Numbered from the stretch's first letter, positions 7,729-17,439 are shown. The stretch: DNA of 64,000 nt from Streptomyces sulphureus DSM 40104 (GCF_000381025.1 NZ_KB905817.1:418389-482388), one strand, 5' to 3'. The notes: generated from the letters alone by a model not told the origin. A program made the numbers and translations.

Positions 7729-9042
7729 TCACGCCCGGGGCGCGACCTTCGTCAGCCCGTTGATGATCCGGTCCATCGCGTCCCCGCCCCTGGGGTCGGT
7801 GAGGTTGGCGAGGAGCTTGAGGGTGAAGCGCATCAGCAGCGGGTGGGAGAGTCCGCGCTCGGTGGCGAGCTTCATGATCTTCGGGTTGCCGATCAGCTTC
7901 ACGAAGGCGCGGCCCATGTTGTAGTACCCGCCGTAGGTCTCCTTGAGTACCTTCGGGTAGGCGCGGAGGGCGAGTTCGCGCTGCGAGGCGGTGCTGCGCC
8001 CGTGCGCCTGCACGATCGTCTCGGCGGCGATCGCGCCCGACTCCAGCGCGTACGCGATCCCCTCGCCGTTGAACGGGTTGACGAGCCCGCCCGCGTCGCC
8101 CACGAGGAGCAGCCCGCGCGTGTAGTGCGGCTGCCGGTTGAAGGCCATGGGGAGCGCGGCGCCGCGGATCGCGCCCGTCATGTTCTCCGGGGTGTAGCCC
8201 CACTCCTCAGGCATCGACGCGCACCACGCCTTGAGGATCTCCCGCCAGTCCAACTCCCCGAAAGCCGACGAGGTGTTGAGGATGCCGAGTCCGACGTTGC
8301 TGGTGCCGTCGCCCATCCCGAAGACCCAGCCGTAGCCGGGCAGGAGCTTGTCCTGCGCGCCGCGGCGGTCCCAGAGTTCGAGCCAGGACTCCAGGTAGTC
8401 GTCGTCGTGCCGGGGCGACTGGAAGTACGTGCGCACCGCGACGCCCATGGGGCGGTCCTCCCTGCGGTGCAGCCCCATCTTCAGCGAGAGCCGCGTGGAG
8501 TTGCCGTCGGCCGCGACGACGAGCGGCGCGTGGAAGGTCACCGGGGTCATGTCCTTGCTGAGCACCCCCGGGCCGCCCAACTTGGCGTGCACGCCGGTGA
8601 TTCGGCCCGTACGCGGGTCGAGGATCGGCTCTCCGACGTTGCAGCGCTCGTGGAGGCGGGCGCCCGCCTTCTCGGCCTGGCGCGCGAGCTGTTCGTCGAA
8701 GTCGTCGCGGCGGCGGACGAGGCCGTAGTCGGGGAAGCTGGCCAGCTCCGGCCACTCCATCTGGAGGCGGTGGCCGCCCGCGATGATCCGCAGGCCCTTG
8801 TTGCGCAGCCAGCCCGCCTCCTCGGAGACGTCCATCCCCATGGCGAGGAGCTGCTTGGTGGCGCGCGGGGTGAGGCCGTCCCCGCAGACCTTCTCGCGGG
8901 GGAACGCCGTCTTCTCCAGCAGGAGCACGTCGAGTCCGGAGCGGGCGAGGTGGTAGGCCGTGGCGGAACCGGCGGGCCCGGCCCCGACGACGATCACATC
9001 GGCGGTCCGCTCGGAGGCCGGCTTCGGGTGGGCTTCGGGCAC
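7729..9042 (-). CDS. geranylgeranyl reductase family FAD-dependent protein (probable menaquinone side-chain reductase)
   Basis: 437 residues. An N-terminal FAD-binding Rossmann motif VIVVGAGPAGSATAYHLA begins near residue 16, followed by the family motif CGDGLTPRA and, later, the second FAD motif LLVGDAGGLVNPFNGEGI. This family saturates isoprenoid double bonds; in actinobacteria the MenJ-type members reduce one bond of the menaquinone side chain. Its position next to nuo and to menG, mqnC and mqnA supports a menaquinone role, though archaeal-type lipid or carotenoid substrates cannot be excluded from sequence alone. Starts with ATG at 9042. Confidence 0.88.
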   Translation of the reverse strand: MPEAHPKPASERTADVIVVGAGPAGSATAYHLARSGLDVLLLEKTAFPREKVCGDGLTPRATKQLLAMGMDVSEEAGWLRNKGLRIIAGGHRLQMEWPELASFPDYGLVRRRDDFDEQLARQAEKAGARLHERCNVGEPILDPRTGRITGVHAKLGGPGVLSKDMTPVTFHAPLVVAADGNSTRLSLKMGLHRREDRPMGVAVRTYFQSPRHDDDYLESWLELWDRRGAQDKLLPGYGWVFGMGDGTSNVGLGILNTSSAFGELDWREILKAWCASMPEEWGYTPENMTGAIRGAALPMAFNRQPHYTRGLLLVGDAGGLVNPFNGEGIAYALESGAIAAETIVQAHGRSTASQRELALRAYPKVLKETYGGYYNMGRAFVKLIGNPKIMKLATERGLSHPLLMRFTLKLLANLTDPRGGDAMDRIINGLTKVAPRA

Positions 9043-9156
9043 GAGGACTCCCGCAAGGCTAGGCGTGGTGTGTCCGCGCAGGGGACACGGTCCGAACTGG
9101 ACGCGGCAAGTCTATGCAGCCGCACCCTGGCCGCGCCGAAGGGGTGCGGCGCCGGT

Positions 9157-11970
9157 TCAGCCGTCTGCGCCCGGGACCTCCCAAGTGTGGAGGGCGGTGC
9201 TGAGGACGACGTCCTCGTGCGGGTCCCACGCCTCGGCGCGGCCCTCGAAGCGGATGCTGTACTCGGTTCCGTCCTCGGCGACGTACGCCTGGTCGACGGT
9301 GTGGAGACGCCGCCCCGACTCCTCGTCGGTGTGGCTGAACTCCCAACGGGCGCCCGGACGTCCGCGGAAGGTGTCGGCCCGCAGCTCGTGCCGCTCGTAG
9401 CCCTCGCGGTGCTGCGCCTGCTCCTCCAGGGCGCGGAAGTTCTCCAGCGGGGAGGCACCGGTGGCCTCGACGGCGCCGATCCGCAGGCGCTCGGGCCCGG
9501 TCGGCGGCGCGTAGTCGACCCGCGTCCCCTCGGCAGTGCGCTCCCAGCCGTCCATGACGCCCACGGTGAACCCGGCCGGGTCGCGCCGGAGCGAGAATCC
9601 GTCGGGCAGCTCGGCGGGCCGGGGCGCGGCGGTGCCGGGCGGGGGCGGGGGCTTCCCGTCGTCCTCCGGGTCGACGGGTGACGAGCCCGGGGACTCGGCG
9701 TCGCGGGCGGGAGGAGTCTCCTCGGGGTCGGAGGCGCGTGGGGCGCCGGGGCGCACGTCTTGGTTCTGGGAGCCCGAAAGCAGCCCCGCGGTGAGCGCGC
9801 CGCCGGCGAGGGAAGCGGCGGCCGTCCAGGCGACCGTCCGCGCGAGCGGCCTGCCGGTCGGCGGCGGGGCGCCTCCGGTGGCGCAAGTGCCCTGGGGAGA
9901 CGTCGGGTTCGGGCGGGGGCGGCGGGCGAGTCGCAGGAGCCACGGCGCGAGCAGTACGGCAGGCAGCGTCCACAGCAGCGACGCGAGGAGGAGTGCGTCG
10001 AGCGCGGCACCGAACTCCGCGCGCGCCTCCTCTCCCGGGTACGGTGCGGTCCCGCCGCCGAGGGACGCCGTCATCCGGGCGCCCGCGACCGCCGTCGCAG
10101 CGAGGAGGAGGCAGACGAACAGGCCGCCGCCGAGCAACTGTTCGGCACGTGCCCTGCAACGCCGCGCGAGTGCGAGCCCGACGAGCAGCGCACAGGCGAC
10201 GCCGAGCGCGCCGAGGGCGAACGGCGCCCAGGAGGCGGCATCGCCGGCCTGTGCGTAGCCGAGGCTCTGCCGCTCCAGCTCCAACCCGGGGAGCCTGGAC
10301 GAGGCGCGGAGGGAGGCACCCCAGGCGAGCGCCAGCCCGTTCAGCCCGAGGTTGGGCAGGACGAGGAGCAGCGCCACGGCACCTTCGGCGCCCAACTCCC
10401 GCTGCGTCGCGAGGAGATACCCGCACACCGAGGCCCCGGCGAGGAGGGAGGCACCCACCAGCCCGGCCCCGGCTCCGCTCGCGACGTCGTGGACCATCCG
10501 CGCCCCCGGACGCTCCACGGCGGGCCGACTCGCGAGCGCGACCCACACCGCGACGACCGTCAGCACGAACGACCAGAGCAGCACCGACCACGGAGCCCCG
10601 CTCAACTCACCCCCTTCAGCCTTCGGTTGGGCGACCAGCGCCAGCGCCCACGCGGCGACGGCCGCCACCGCACCGACCCGCAGCGCCGTCTCCGCTGCCG
10701 TCCCGACCGCGTGCCTCCGGCGCGCGCGACGTGCGGTGAGCACCGTCAGCAGCACCCATACCGCGGTGACCGCCAGCGGCGTCGCCGAGAGCGCGACCTC
10801 CCCACCGAGCGGGACTCCCGCGAAGGAGTCGCCGTACCGCACGGAGACGTCTCCCCCGACCCCCTGGAGCAGCAAGGCGAGCCACGCCCGGAGACGTGCA
10901 ACCCGGCCGACCTCTCCCAACTCCCCCTCGTCAAAGGCCGATACGGCCCCGGCAAGCACCAGCACCCCGACCGGAGCCACGACCCCGGCCGCCAGCGCAG
11001 CACCCCAGCCCCGCCGCACCAGCCGCGAAACGAAGAGCGCGGCGACGCCGGGCGCGGGGTGTGGCGGCAGCGGGGGAACGACGGGGCGGGGCGGAACCGG
11101 CTCCGACTGCTCGCCCGGCCGGGGCGGGACCGCGGCAGGGGCTGGCGGCTCCGGTGGGGGCGACGGGACGGCGGCGGACGCCGGGGCGACGGGCGGCCCG
11201 ACGGGACGAGGCGGGACAGCGGCCGACGGTCGCGACTCCGGCGACCCGGCCGGACAGGGCGGAACGACGGCGGGCTCCGGCGACTCCGGCGAGGCGGGCG
11301 GCCCGACGGGACGAGGGGGAACGACAGCAGGCGCCCGTGACTCCGGCGCCCCGTCACCAGCCAACGGCGCGCCCGCCCCCTCGCCCACAGGCACCTCCTG
11401 GGCGGGGCCGCCCATGCAACCGTCTGATCCCTCGTCACACCGTCCGCGCCGGGCGTCCCCGGGCGAAACCTCGTCAGGCGCCTCCGCAGCGGAAGGCATC
11501 ACCAAGTCGGCACCTGCCGCCGCCTGTTGACTCCCCGTATTCCCGCCGGCCGACGCCCGCGCCTTCCCTACCCCATCCTCCTCCGCACCCGCACACGGCG
11601 CCCCGCCGCGAGCCGCGGGAACCCCCGCCGAGCCCGCCGAGTCCCTGACCTGTCCCCCCTCGACGCCCCCGGACGAAGCCTCCTCACGCGGCATCCCACC
11701 CGCACCGGCCGACACCCCCAAGTCGGCCCCGCACTCCCCCGGTCGCCCCCTCAAGTCCACCGCAGCGGACGGCCGATCCCCCGCGCCGCGCTCCTCGTCT
11801 TCGGCCGCCGATCCGCCGCCGTCGGAGGCGGGTCGGTCGCGGTCTCCGGCGGGGCGTGGAACGTCGCCGCGCTCACGGCCGCTCAGCGGCGTGCCGCACT
11901 CCATGCAGTACCGGGCGGAGGACGGCGAGGCGGTGCCGCACTCCTGGCAGGGTGAGGTGGACGTGGGCAA
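9157..11970 (-). CDS. zinc-ribbon, proline-rich polytopic membrane protein
   Basis: 937 residues. The N-terminus has a zinc ribbon with two CxxC-type knuckles (CQECG and YCMECG, residues 8-27). A long disordered Pro/Ala/Glu-rich segment follows (about 30-300) with repeated phrases such as VPPRPVGPP. A central region has about ten membrane helices (roughly 325-690) ending in LLAPWLLRLARR. One more helix (about 715-735) precedes an extracytoplasmic C-terminal domain (about 800-937, FTVGVMDGWERTAEG...) resembling the outer domains attached to some Streptomyces kinases. It may belong to the group annotated streptophobe-like proteins. Function is not known. It is co-directional with menG upstream. 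Confidence 0.8.
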   Translation of the reverse strand: MPTSTSPCQECGTASPSSARYCMECGTPLSGRERGDVPRPAGDRDRPASDGGGSAAEDEERGAGDRPSAAVDLRGRPGECGADLGVSAGAGGMPREEASSGGVEGGQVRDSAGSAGVPAARGGAPCAGAEEDGVGKARASAGGNTGSQQAAAGADLVMPSAAEAPDEVSPGDARRGRCDEGSDGCMGGPAQEVPVGEGAGAPLAGDGAPESRAPAVVPPRPVGPPASPESPEPAVVPPCPAGSPESRPSAAVPPRPVGPPVAPASAAVPSPPPEPPAPAAVPPRPGEQSEPVPPRPVVPPLPPHPAPGVAALFVSRLVRRGWGAALAAGVVAPVGVLVLAGAVSAFDEGELGEVGRVARLRAWLALLLQGVGGDVSVRYGDSFAGVPLGGEVALSATPLAVTAVWVLLTVLTARRARRRHAVGTAAETALRVGAVAAVAAWALALVAQPKAEGGELSGAPWSVLLWSFVLTVVAVWVALASRPAVERPGARMVHDVASGAGAGLVGASLLAGASVCGYLLATQRELGAEGAVALLLVLPNLGLNGLALAWGASLRASSRLPGLELERQSLGYAQAGDAASWAPFALGALGVACALLVGLALARRCRARAEQLLGGGLFVCLLLAATAVAGARMTASLGGGTAPYPGEEARAEFGAALDALLLASLLWTLPAVLLAPWLLRLARRPRPNPTSPQGTCATGGAPPPTGRPLARTVAWTAAASLAGGALTAGLLSGSQNQDVRPGAPRASDPEETPPARDAESPGSSPVDPEDDGKPPPPPGTAAPRPAELPDGFSLRRDPAGFTVGVMDGWERTAEGTRVDYAPPTGPERLRIGAVEATGASPLENFRALEEQAQHREGYERHELRADTFRGRPGARWEFSHTDEESGRRLHTVDQAYVAEDGTEYSIRFEGRAEAWDPHEDVVLSTALHTWEVPGADG

Positions 11971-12153
11971 GGGTCCCCCGTGGCGTTCGAGCAGACGCCC
12001 GGGCCGGGCGGCGCGAGTCGGGCAGGTCCGCGTCGCAGGACGCGCGCACGGCGCGGGTACGGCCTCACGCTACGCCGCCGCACTCCGCCGGTCGCGGACA
12101 CGCGGCGACGCCACCCGAACGAGCCGCACAGCGGCGGCCGTTGCCGAAGCCGC

Positions 12154-12852
12154 CTACGCGCCGGCCTTGAACCCCCGGTGCAGCGCCACGATCCCGCCCG
12201 TGAGGTTGCGCCACGCCACCTTCGTCCAGCCGGCCTCCTGCACCCGGCGCGCCATGGCGGGCTGGTCCGGCCAGGCGCGGATCGACTCGGCGAGGTAGAC
12301 GTACGCGTCCGGGCTGCTGCTGACGGCCCGCGCGAGCGGCGGGAGCGCGCGCATCAGGTACTCGGTGTACACGGTGCGGAACGGCGTCCACACCGGCTGG
12401 CTGAACTCGCAGAGGACGAACCGCCCTCCGGGCTTCGTCACCCGGTGCATCTCGCGGAGCGCCGCGTCGACGTCCTGCACGTTCCGCAGCCCGAACGAGA
12501 TCGTCACCGCGTCGAAGACGCCGTCGGCGAAGGGCAGCGCCGTGGCGTCGCCCGCGGTGAACGGCATCCAGGGGTGCCGCTTCTTGCCCTCGCCGAGCAT
12601 GCCGAGCGAGAAGTCGCTCGGCACGGTGAAGGCCCCCGCCGTGGCGAACGGCATCGAGGAGGTGCCGGTGCCGGCCGCGAGGTCGAGCACGCGCTCACCG
12701 GCGCGCGCGTCGACCGCCTGCGCGACGGCCCGGCGCCACAACCGCGCCTGACCGAGGGAGAGTACGTCGTTGGTGAGGTCGTACTTGGCCGCCACGTCGT
12801 CGAACATCGTGGCGACGTCGGTCGGTTGCTTGTCCAGGGATGCTCGGCTCAC
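12154..12852 (-). CDS. menG: demethylmenaquinone methyltransferase (UbiE/MenG)
   Basis: Transfers methyl from SAM to demethylmenaquinone, the last step of menaquinone synthesis. 232 residues. The SAM-binding motif VLDLAAGTGTSS is near residue 57. UbiE motif regions are present: MFDDVAAKYDLTNDVLSLGQ at the N-terminus and RVTKPGGRFVLCEFSQP around 140-156. The GTG at 12852 is chosen because it gives the expected MenG N-terminus (VSRASLDKQPTDVATMFD); the longer open frame upstream is a shadow of mqnC. The preceding Shine-Dalgarno is weak. Confidence 0.95.
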   Translation of the reverse strand: MSRASLDKQPTDVATMFDDVAAKYDLTNDVLSLGQARLWRRAVAQAVDARAGERVLDLAAGTGTSSMPFATAGAFTVPSDFSLGMLGEGKKRHPWMPFTAGDATALPFADGVFDAVTISFGLRNVQDVDAALREMHRVTKPGGRFVLCEFSQPVWTPFRTVYTEYLMRALPPLARAVSSSPDAYVYLAESIRAWPDQPAMARRVQEAGWTKVAWRNLTGGIVALHRGFKAGA

Positions 12853-12995
12853 CCGACCATTGTCGCGGACGCCCCCGCAGGCCCCGCGGGCAGGCTCACC
12901 ACCGGACCACGTGCGGCGCCGACCAGCGGCACCGTCGCCCGCCCTCCGCGAGAGGTCCGTACGCGCCTCCGCCCGGGGATACGCCTGGCTGCGCG

Positions 12996-14192
12996 TCAGC
13001 CCGCGTCGACGAGCCGGAGCTCCGGGTGGGCCGTGCCGCCCTCGATCGCGGTGGAGCTGAGGTGCGAGACGGCACGGTCGTCGACCGGGTCGTTGGCGGG
13101 GTCGTCGTGGACGACGAGGTGCTCGTAGGTGGTCGAGCGCTGGGCGGGCACCCGGTCGGCCTGGCGGATCAGGTCCATCAGCTCGGTGCGGTCGGAGCGG
13201 TGCTTGGCGCCCGCGGCCGAGACGACGTTCTCCTCCAGCATCACCGAGCCGAGGTCGTCGGCGCCGTAGTGGAGCGAGAGCTGGCCCGCCTCCTTGCCCG
13301 TGGTGAGCCAGGAGCCCTGAATGTGCGGAACGTTGTCGAGGAAGATCCGCGCGATAGCGATCATGCGGAGGTACTCGAAGAGCGTCGCCTGGGTGCGGCC
13401 CTTCAGGTGGTTGTTCTCCGGCTGGTAGGTGTACGGGATGAAGGCGCGGAAGCCGCCGGTGCGGTCCTGCACGTCGCGGATCATCCGGATGTGCTCGATC
13501 CGCTCGGCGTTGGTCTCGCCCGTGCCCATCAGCATCGTCGTCGTCGACTCGACGCCGAGGCCGTGCGCCGTCTCCATGATCTCCAGCCACCGCTCGCCCG
13601 ACTCCTTCAGCGGCGCGATGGCGTTCCGCGCACGGGCCGGGAGGAGCTCGGCGCCGGCCCCCGCGAACGAGTCGAGCCCCGCCGCGTGGATACGGGTGAT
13701 CGCCTCCTCGACGCCGACGCCCGAGATCTTCGCCATGTGCGCGACCTCGGAGGCCCCCAGCGAGTGGATCACGAGCTGCGGGTAGGCGCGCTTGATCGCG
13801 GAGAAGTGCTCCTCGTAGTACTCCACGCCGTAGTCCGGGTGGTGGCCGCCCTGGAACATGATCTGGGTGCCGCCGAGTTCGACGGTCTCGGCGCAGCGGC
13901 GGAGGATGTCGTCGAGGTCGCGGGTCCACACCTTGTCGCTCTTGGGCGAGGCGTAGAAGGCGCAGAACTTGCACGCCGTCACGCACGCGTTGGTGTAGTT
14001 GATGTTGCGCTCGATGATGTACGTCGCCAGATGCTCGGTTCCCGCGTACCGGCGGCGGCGGACGGCGTCGGCGGCGGAGCCGAGTGCGTGGAGCGGGGCG
14101 CGGCGGTAGAGCTCCAGAGCCTCCTCGGGGGTGACGCGCCCGCCTGCGGCCGCGCGGTCGAGTACCGCCGTAAGGTCTGCGTTCTCCGGCAC
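12996..14192 (-). CDS. mqnC: cyclic dehypoxanthinylfutalosine synthase (radical SAM)
   Basis: Third enzyme-level step of the futalosine menaquinone route: radical cyclisation of dehypoxanthinyl futalosine. 398 residues, the size of characterised MqnC. The radical-SAM cluster motif is C70-x3-C74-x2-C77 in NACVTACKFCAF. The segment QGGHHPDYGVEYYEE and the C-terminal YGADDLGSVMLEENVVSAAG are typical of MqnC. The GTG at 14192 is preferred over longer starts because AAAGGGAA precedes it and VPENADLTAVLDRA fits the family. Upstream of menG on the same strand. Confidence 0.95.
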   Translation of the reverse strand: MPENADLTAVLDRAAAGGRVTPEEALELYRRAPLHALGSAADAVRRRRYAGTEHLATYIIERNINYTNACVTACKFCAFYASPKSDKVWTRDLDDILRRCAETVELGGTQIMFQGGHHPDYGVEYYEEHFSAIKRAYPQLVIHSLGASEVAHMAKISGVGVEEAITRIHAAGLDSFAGAGAELLPARARNAIAPLKESGERWLEIMETAHGLGVESTTTMLMGTGETNAERIEHIRMIRDVQDRTGGFRAFIPYTYQPENNHLKGRTQATLFEYLRMIAIARIFLDNVPHIQGSWLTTGKEAGQLSLHYGADDLGSVMLEENVVSAAGAKHRSDRTELMDLIRQADRVPAQRSTTYEHLVVHDDPANDPVDDRAVSHLSSTAIEGGTAHPELRLVDAG

Positions 14193-14245
14193 CGGCTTCC
14201 CTTTCCAAGGTGGCTCCTGCGGGACCCGTCCAGCGTACGCCAGCG

Positions 14246-15928
14246 TCAACGGGCCTTCGTGAGCGTCCCCTCGGGGGTACCGGCCGCCTCGTCCATCGAG
14301 GAGTAGTGGAGCTCCCCGCCGCGGAGTGCGAAGTGCTCGGGATCACTGCTCGCGCTGCACAGCGGCTTGTCCTCGTTGTCGGCCTGGTCGCGGGTGATGA
14401 GCTTCGTCTTCTCGGACGTCACCAGCTTCCACTCGCCGTCGCAGACGAGGCCGCGCAGCTCGACCCGTCCCGTGCCGACGGTCTCGCCGTACTCGCCCTG
14501 CTTGAACGTGACCGTCAGCTCGCCGCCCGGCGCTCCGCTGCGGGTGGTGACCTTGCCCTTCCAGGTGCCGAGGAAGCTTTCGGGCACCTGGTCGCCGACG
14601 CTGTCGCCCGGCGGCTTGCCTCCACCGCCGCTGCCCCAGCCCGGCAGCACGGAGAAAAGGGAGGCACCGCCCGGCAGCACGATCGCGCCGAAGACGGCGA
14701 GGAGGACGAGGCACCCGATCCGCCCGCGCTTGCGCTTCTTCGGGCGCTGGTTCTTCTCCGCCCGCTTCCGCTCGGCCTTCGTCTCCGGCCAGCGCGGAGG
14801 CACGGGCGCGTAGGGCGCAGGGGTGGGCGGCGCCCCCGCAGCCATCGGCTGCGGACCGGACTCGGGCCGCATGACGTACGCCGGGTCGGGCGGCCCGAAG
14901 CCGGGCGCCACGGCACCCGGCGCGGAACCGGCCGCCGCGCCGACGGCCGGGCCCTCGGCTGAGTGCGTGAAGGCGACGGGGCCCGAGGCGGTGGAAGGGC
15001 CGCCCCTGTCGGGGAGTTCGAGGTTGAGCAGCGCCACGGCGTGCCGGCTCGCCTGCTCGACGAGGGGCGCGGGCAGCCACCCGCCGGGCACGGGCCCGAC
15101 GCCCCCGCCGGTCTCACCCGCGAGGCGGTCGGCGAGCTCGCCCGGCTCCGGCCTGCGGTCGGCCTCCTTGTCGAGGCACGCGGTGACGATCTCGTGCAAC
15201 TCGCCTTCGAGCCCGTCGAGTTCGGGCTCCTCGTGCACGACGCGGTAGAGCAGCGTCGCGGAGCTGTCGCCGGGGAAGGGCGGTTCGCCCCGCGCCGCGT
15301 AGGCGAGGACGGCGCCGAGCGAGAAGACGTCGGAGGCGCCGAGGACGGTGCGCCCCAGCACCTGCTCGGGCGACATGTAACCGGGGCTGCCGATGGAGGC
15401 GCCCGTCGCGGTGAGCGAGGCGGTGCCGTCGGTCGCCCGGGCGATGCCGAAGTCGATGAGCCGCGGGCCGTCGAGGGTGAGCAGCACGTTCGACGGCTTG
15501 ACGTCGCGGTGCACGAGGTTGAGCCCGTGGACCTGGTGGAGCGCGCGGGCGAGCCGCGCGCCCATGGTGCGCACCGTGTCCTCGGGGAGCGGCCCTTCCT
15601 TGTCGACGGCGTTGTGCAGCGGCGGCCCCGCGACGTACCCCGTCGCGACCCACGGCACCATGGCGTCCGGGTCGGCGTCGAGGACGGGTGCCGTCCACTC
15701 GTCCTCGCCCGCGGCCTCGGCGACCCGTCTCGCCGAGGCGACCTCGCGCCTGAAGCGGCTGCGGAACTGCTCGTCGACGGCGAAGTGCGGGTGCACCACC
15801 TTCACGGCGACGGTACGGCCGCTCTGCGACCTCGCCAGGTAGACCCGTCCCATCCCGCCGGCACCGAGCCTGCGCAGGAGGCGGTACGGACCGATCTCGG
15901 ACGGATCGTCGGCTCCCAGCGGCTGCAT
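14246..15928 (-). CDS. membrane Ser/Thr protein kinase (PknB family)
   Basis: 560 residues. Kinase domain about 13-275: glycine loop RRLGAGGMGRVYLA, catalytic Lys in TVAVKVVH, catalytic loop HRDVKPSN near 140, DFGIA, and PGYMSPEQVLG in the activation segment. A Pro/Ala-rich juxtamembrane region and a basic stretch (RPKKRKRGR) lead to one membrane helix (IGCLVLLAVFGAIVLPGG, about 405-425). A roughly 110-residue extracytoplasmic domain follows (ESFLGTWKGKVTTRSG...) with two cysteines (LVCDG and PLCSAS). The outer domain is likely the sensor; its ligand is unknown. No PASTA repeats. It lies between mqnC and mqnA. Confidence 0.92.
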   Translation of the reverse strand: MQPLGADDPSEIGPYRLLRRLGAGGMGRVYLARSQSGRTVAVKVVHPHFAVDEQFRSRFRREVASARRVAEAAGEDEWTAPVLDADPDAMVPWVATGYVAGPPLHNAVDKEGPLPEDTVRTMGARLARALHQVHGLNLVHRDVKPSNVLLTLDGPRLIDFGIARATDGTASLTATGASIGSPGYMSPEQVLGRTVLGASDVFSLGAVLAYAARGEPPFPGDSSATLLYRVVHEEPELDGLEGELHEIVTACLDKEADRRPEPGELADRLAGETGGGVGPVPGGWLPAPLVEQASRHAVALLNLELPDRGGPSTASGPVAFTHSAEGPAVGAAAGSAPGAVAPGFGPPDPAYVMRPESGPQPMAAGAPPTPAPYAPVPPRWPETKAERKRAEKNQRPKKRKRGRIGCLVLLAVFGAIVLPGGASLFSVLPGWGSGGGGKPPGDSVGDQVPESFLGTWKGKVTTRSGAPGGELTVTFKQGEYGETVGTGRVELRGLVCDGEWKLVTSEKTKLITRDQADNEDKPLCSASSDPEHFALRGGELHYSSMDEAAGTPEGTLTKAR

Positions 15929-16062
15929 CTGCCTGCACTCCCCCTCGCGTCTGCGTACACCCTAGGTCCTCGCCCGCGCGGTACACGAAAGGGCTCCGCA
16001 CATGCGTACGCACCGGCGCCTGCCGACGTCTCAACCCGTCGGCAGGCGCGCGCGGTTGCCGG

Positions 16063-16938
16063 TCAGTCGCGGGGTTGCAGCAGCTCCACGCGCACGTCGG
16101 AGGGGAATCCGGTGTCGGGGCCGACGCGGCGGGCGAACTCCGTGACGCCCTCCAACTGCCGCTCGCCGAGGTGGAAATAGAGCGTGGTGAAGTACCGCTC
16201 CAGCACGGCCGGGTCGAAGATCTCCCAGCGCGCCGCGTGCTCGGCGACCTTGCCGACCTCCCGCATCGAGAGGTCGCGCGAGTCGAGGAAGGCGCGGTGC
16301 ACGGCGTGCACCGACTCGGGCTCCTGCGCGAGGTACTCCTTGCGCGCGGCCCAGATGGCGAAGACGAACGGCAGCCCCGTCCACTCCTTCCACAGCTCGC
16401 CGAGGTCGTGGACGTACAGCCCCTCCTCGGGGAGGTGGCCCAGGTAGGCGCGCAGCCCCAAGTCCCCGATGACGACGGCGGCCTGCGCCTCCGAGAGCAT
16501 CGCCGCGAGGTCGGGCGCGCATGTGTAGTACTCGGGCTCGACGCCGTACCTCTCGGAGAGGAGCAGTTGGGCGAGGCGTACCGAGGTGCGCGACGTGGAG
16601 CCGAGAGCCACCTTCGCGCCGTCGAGCTCCTCCAGCGGCACCCGCGAGACGATCTCGCACGACATGACCTGCCCGTCGCAGCCGACCGCGATGTCGGGCA
16701 GCGCGACGAGCTCGTCGGCGTGGCGAAGGTACTCGACGAGGGTGACGGGGCCGATGTCGAGTTCGCCGCGGACCAGTTGCTCGCTCAGCTTCTCCGGGGT
16801 GTCCCTTGTGAGGTCCAGGTCGAGTATCGAGTGGGTGTGGACGAGTCCCCAATACAGGGGAAGGCAGTTGAGGAACTGGATGTGTCCGACGCGGGGCCGA
16901 CGGGTCGGCTGGCCGGGCTGGCTCGGCTGGGCTGTCAC
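16063..16938 (-). CDS. mqnA: chorismate dehydratase MqnA
   Basis: First enzyme of the futalosine menaquinone route, removing water from chorismate. 291 residues, starting with GTG at 16938. It has the periplasmic-binding-protein-like MqnA/MqnD fold: RVGHIQFLNCLPLYWGL at the start, then LGSTSRTSVRLAQLLL and AAVVIGDLGLRAY. The Asn-Cys-Leu-Pro feature and genomic linkage to mqnC favour MqnA over MqnD. It is divergent from the cold-shock gene. Confidence 0.9.
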   Translation of the reverse strand: MTAQPSQPGQPTRRPRVGHIQFLNCLPLYWGLVHTHSILDLDLTRDTPEKLSEQLVRGELDIGPVTLVEYLRHADELVALPDIAVGCDGQVMSCEIVSRVPLEELDGAKVALGSTSRTSVRLAQLLLSERYGVEPEYYTCAPDLAAMLSEAQAAVVIGDLGLRAYLGHLPEEGLYVHDLGELWKEWTGLPFVFAIWAARKEYLAQEPESVHAVHRAFLDSRDLSMREVGKVAEHAARWEIFDPAVLERYFTTLYFHLGERQLEGVTEFARRVGPDTGFPSDVRVELLQPRD

Positions 16939-17235
16939 TCTCCGGAGAGTACGCCCAGTTCTGTACGGTCTCGTGCAGGGGTGGCCGAGCGGATGACACC
17001 CCTCCGGTCCCGCGGCCGTGACCTGCGCTTCCGAAGGGGGCGCACCGAGCCGCCGACGGTGATCGTCGAGGCTTCCGGAGCCGGGCCCACCGTGCTACGC
17101 TCGGCGCCAAGTTGCAGTTTGGTTTCCTTGCAGTACAGAGCCTGCGGAGCATGTGACCGCGGGCTCTCGTCGTTTTCAGAGACTTGCTTGCGGGTTCTGG
17201 GAGCAGGGCAACCCTTATAGGCCCAAGGAGGGCTT
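16939..17235. promoter_or_regulatory. divergent promoter region and long cold-shock leader
   Basis: About 300 bases between divergent mqnA and the cold-shock gene. The part nearest the cold-shock start is T-rich relative to its surroundings and probably forms the roughly 100-base untranslated leader usual for csp genes. No exact promoter boxes are claimed. Confidence 0.4.
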
Positions 17236-17439
17236 ATGGCTACCGGAACCGTCAAGTGGTTCAACGCCGAAAAGGGCTTCGGTTTCATCGCCCAGGACGG
17301 CGGCGGTCCCGATGTCTTCGTCCACTACTCCGCGATCAACGCGACTGGTTTCCGCTCCCTCGAGGAGAACCAGATCGTGACCTTCGACGTCACCCAGGGC
17401 CCCAAGGGTCCGCAGGCGGAGAACGTCATCGCGCAGTAG
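17236..17439 (+). CDS. cold-shock protein (CspA family)
   Basis: 67-residue single-stranded nucleic acid binding protein acting as an RNA chaperone. The full cold-shock fold is visible: TGTVKWFNAEKGFGFI (RNP1 KGFGFI) and DVFVHYSAI (RNP2 VFVH). A strong ribosome-binding site AAGGAGGG sits four bases before the ATG. It is a single gene closed by a strong hairpin downstream. Typical small actinobacterial Csp. Confidence 0.98.
   Translation: MATGTVKWFNAEKGFGFIAQDGGGPDVFVHYSAINATGFRSLEENQIVTFDVTQGPKGPQAENVIAQ

Noticed and set aside
16975..17005. tRNA-like word GGTGGCCGAGCGG, as in tRNA-Ser
   Set aside because: No anticodon arm, T-arm or acceptor complement follows.
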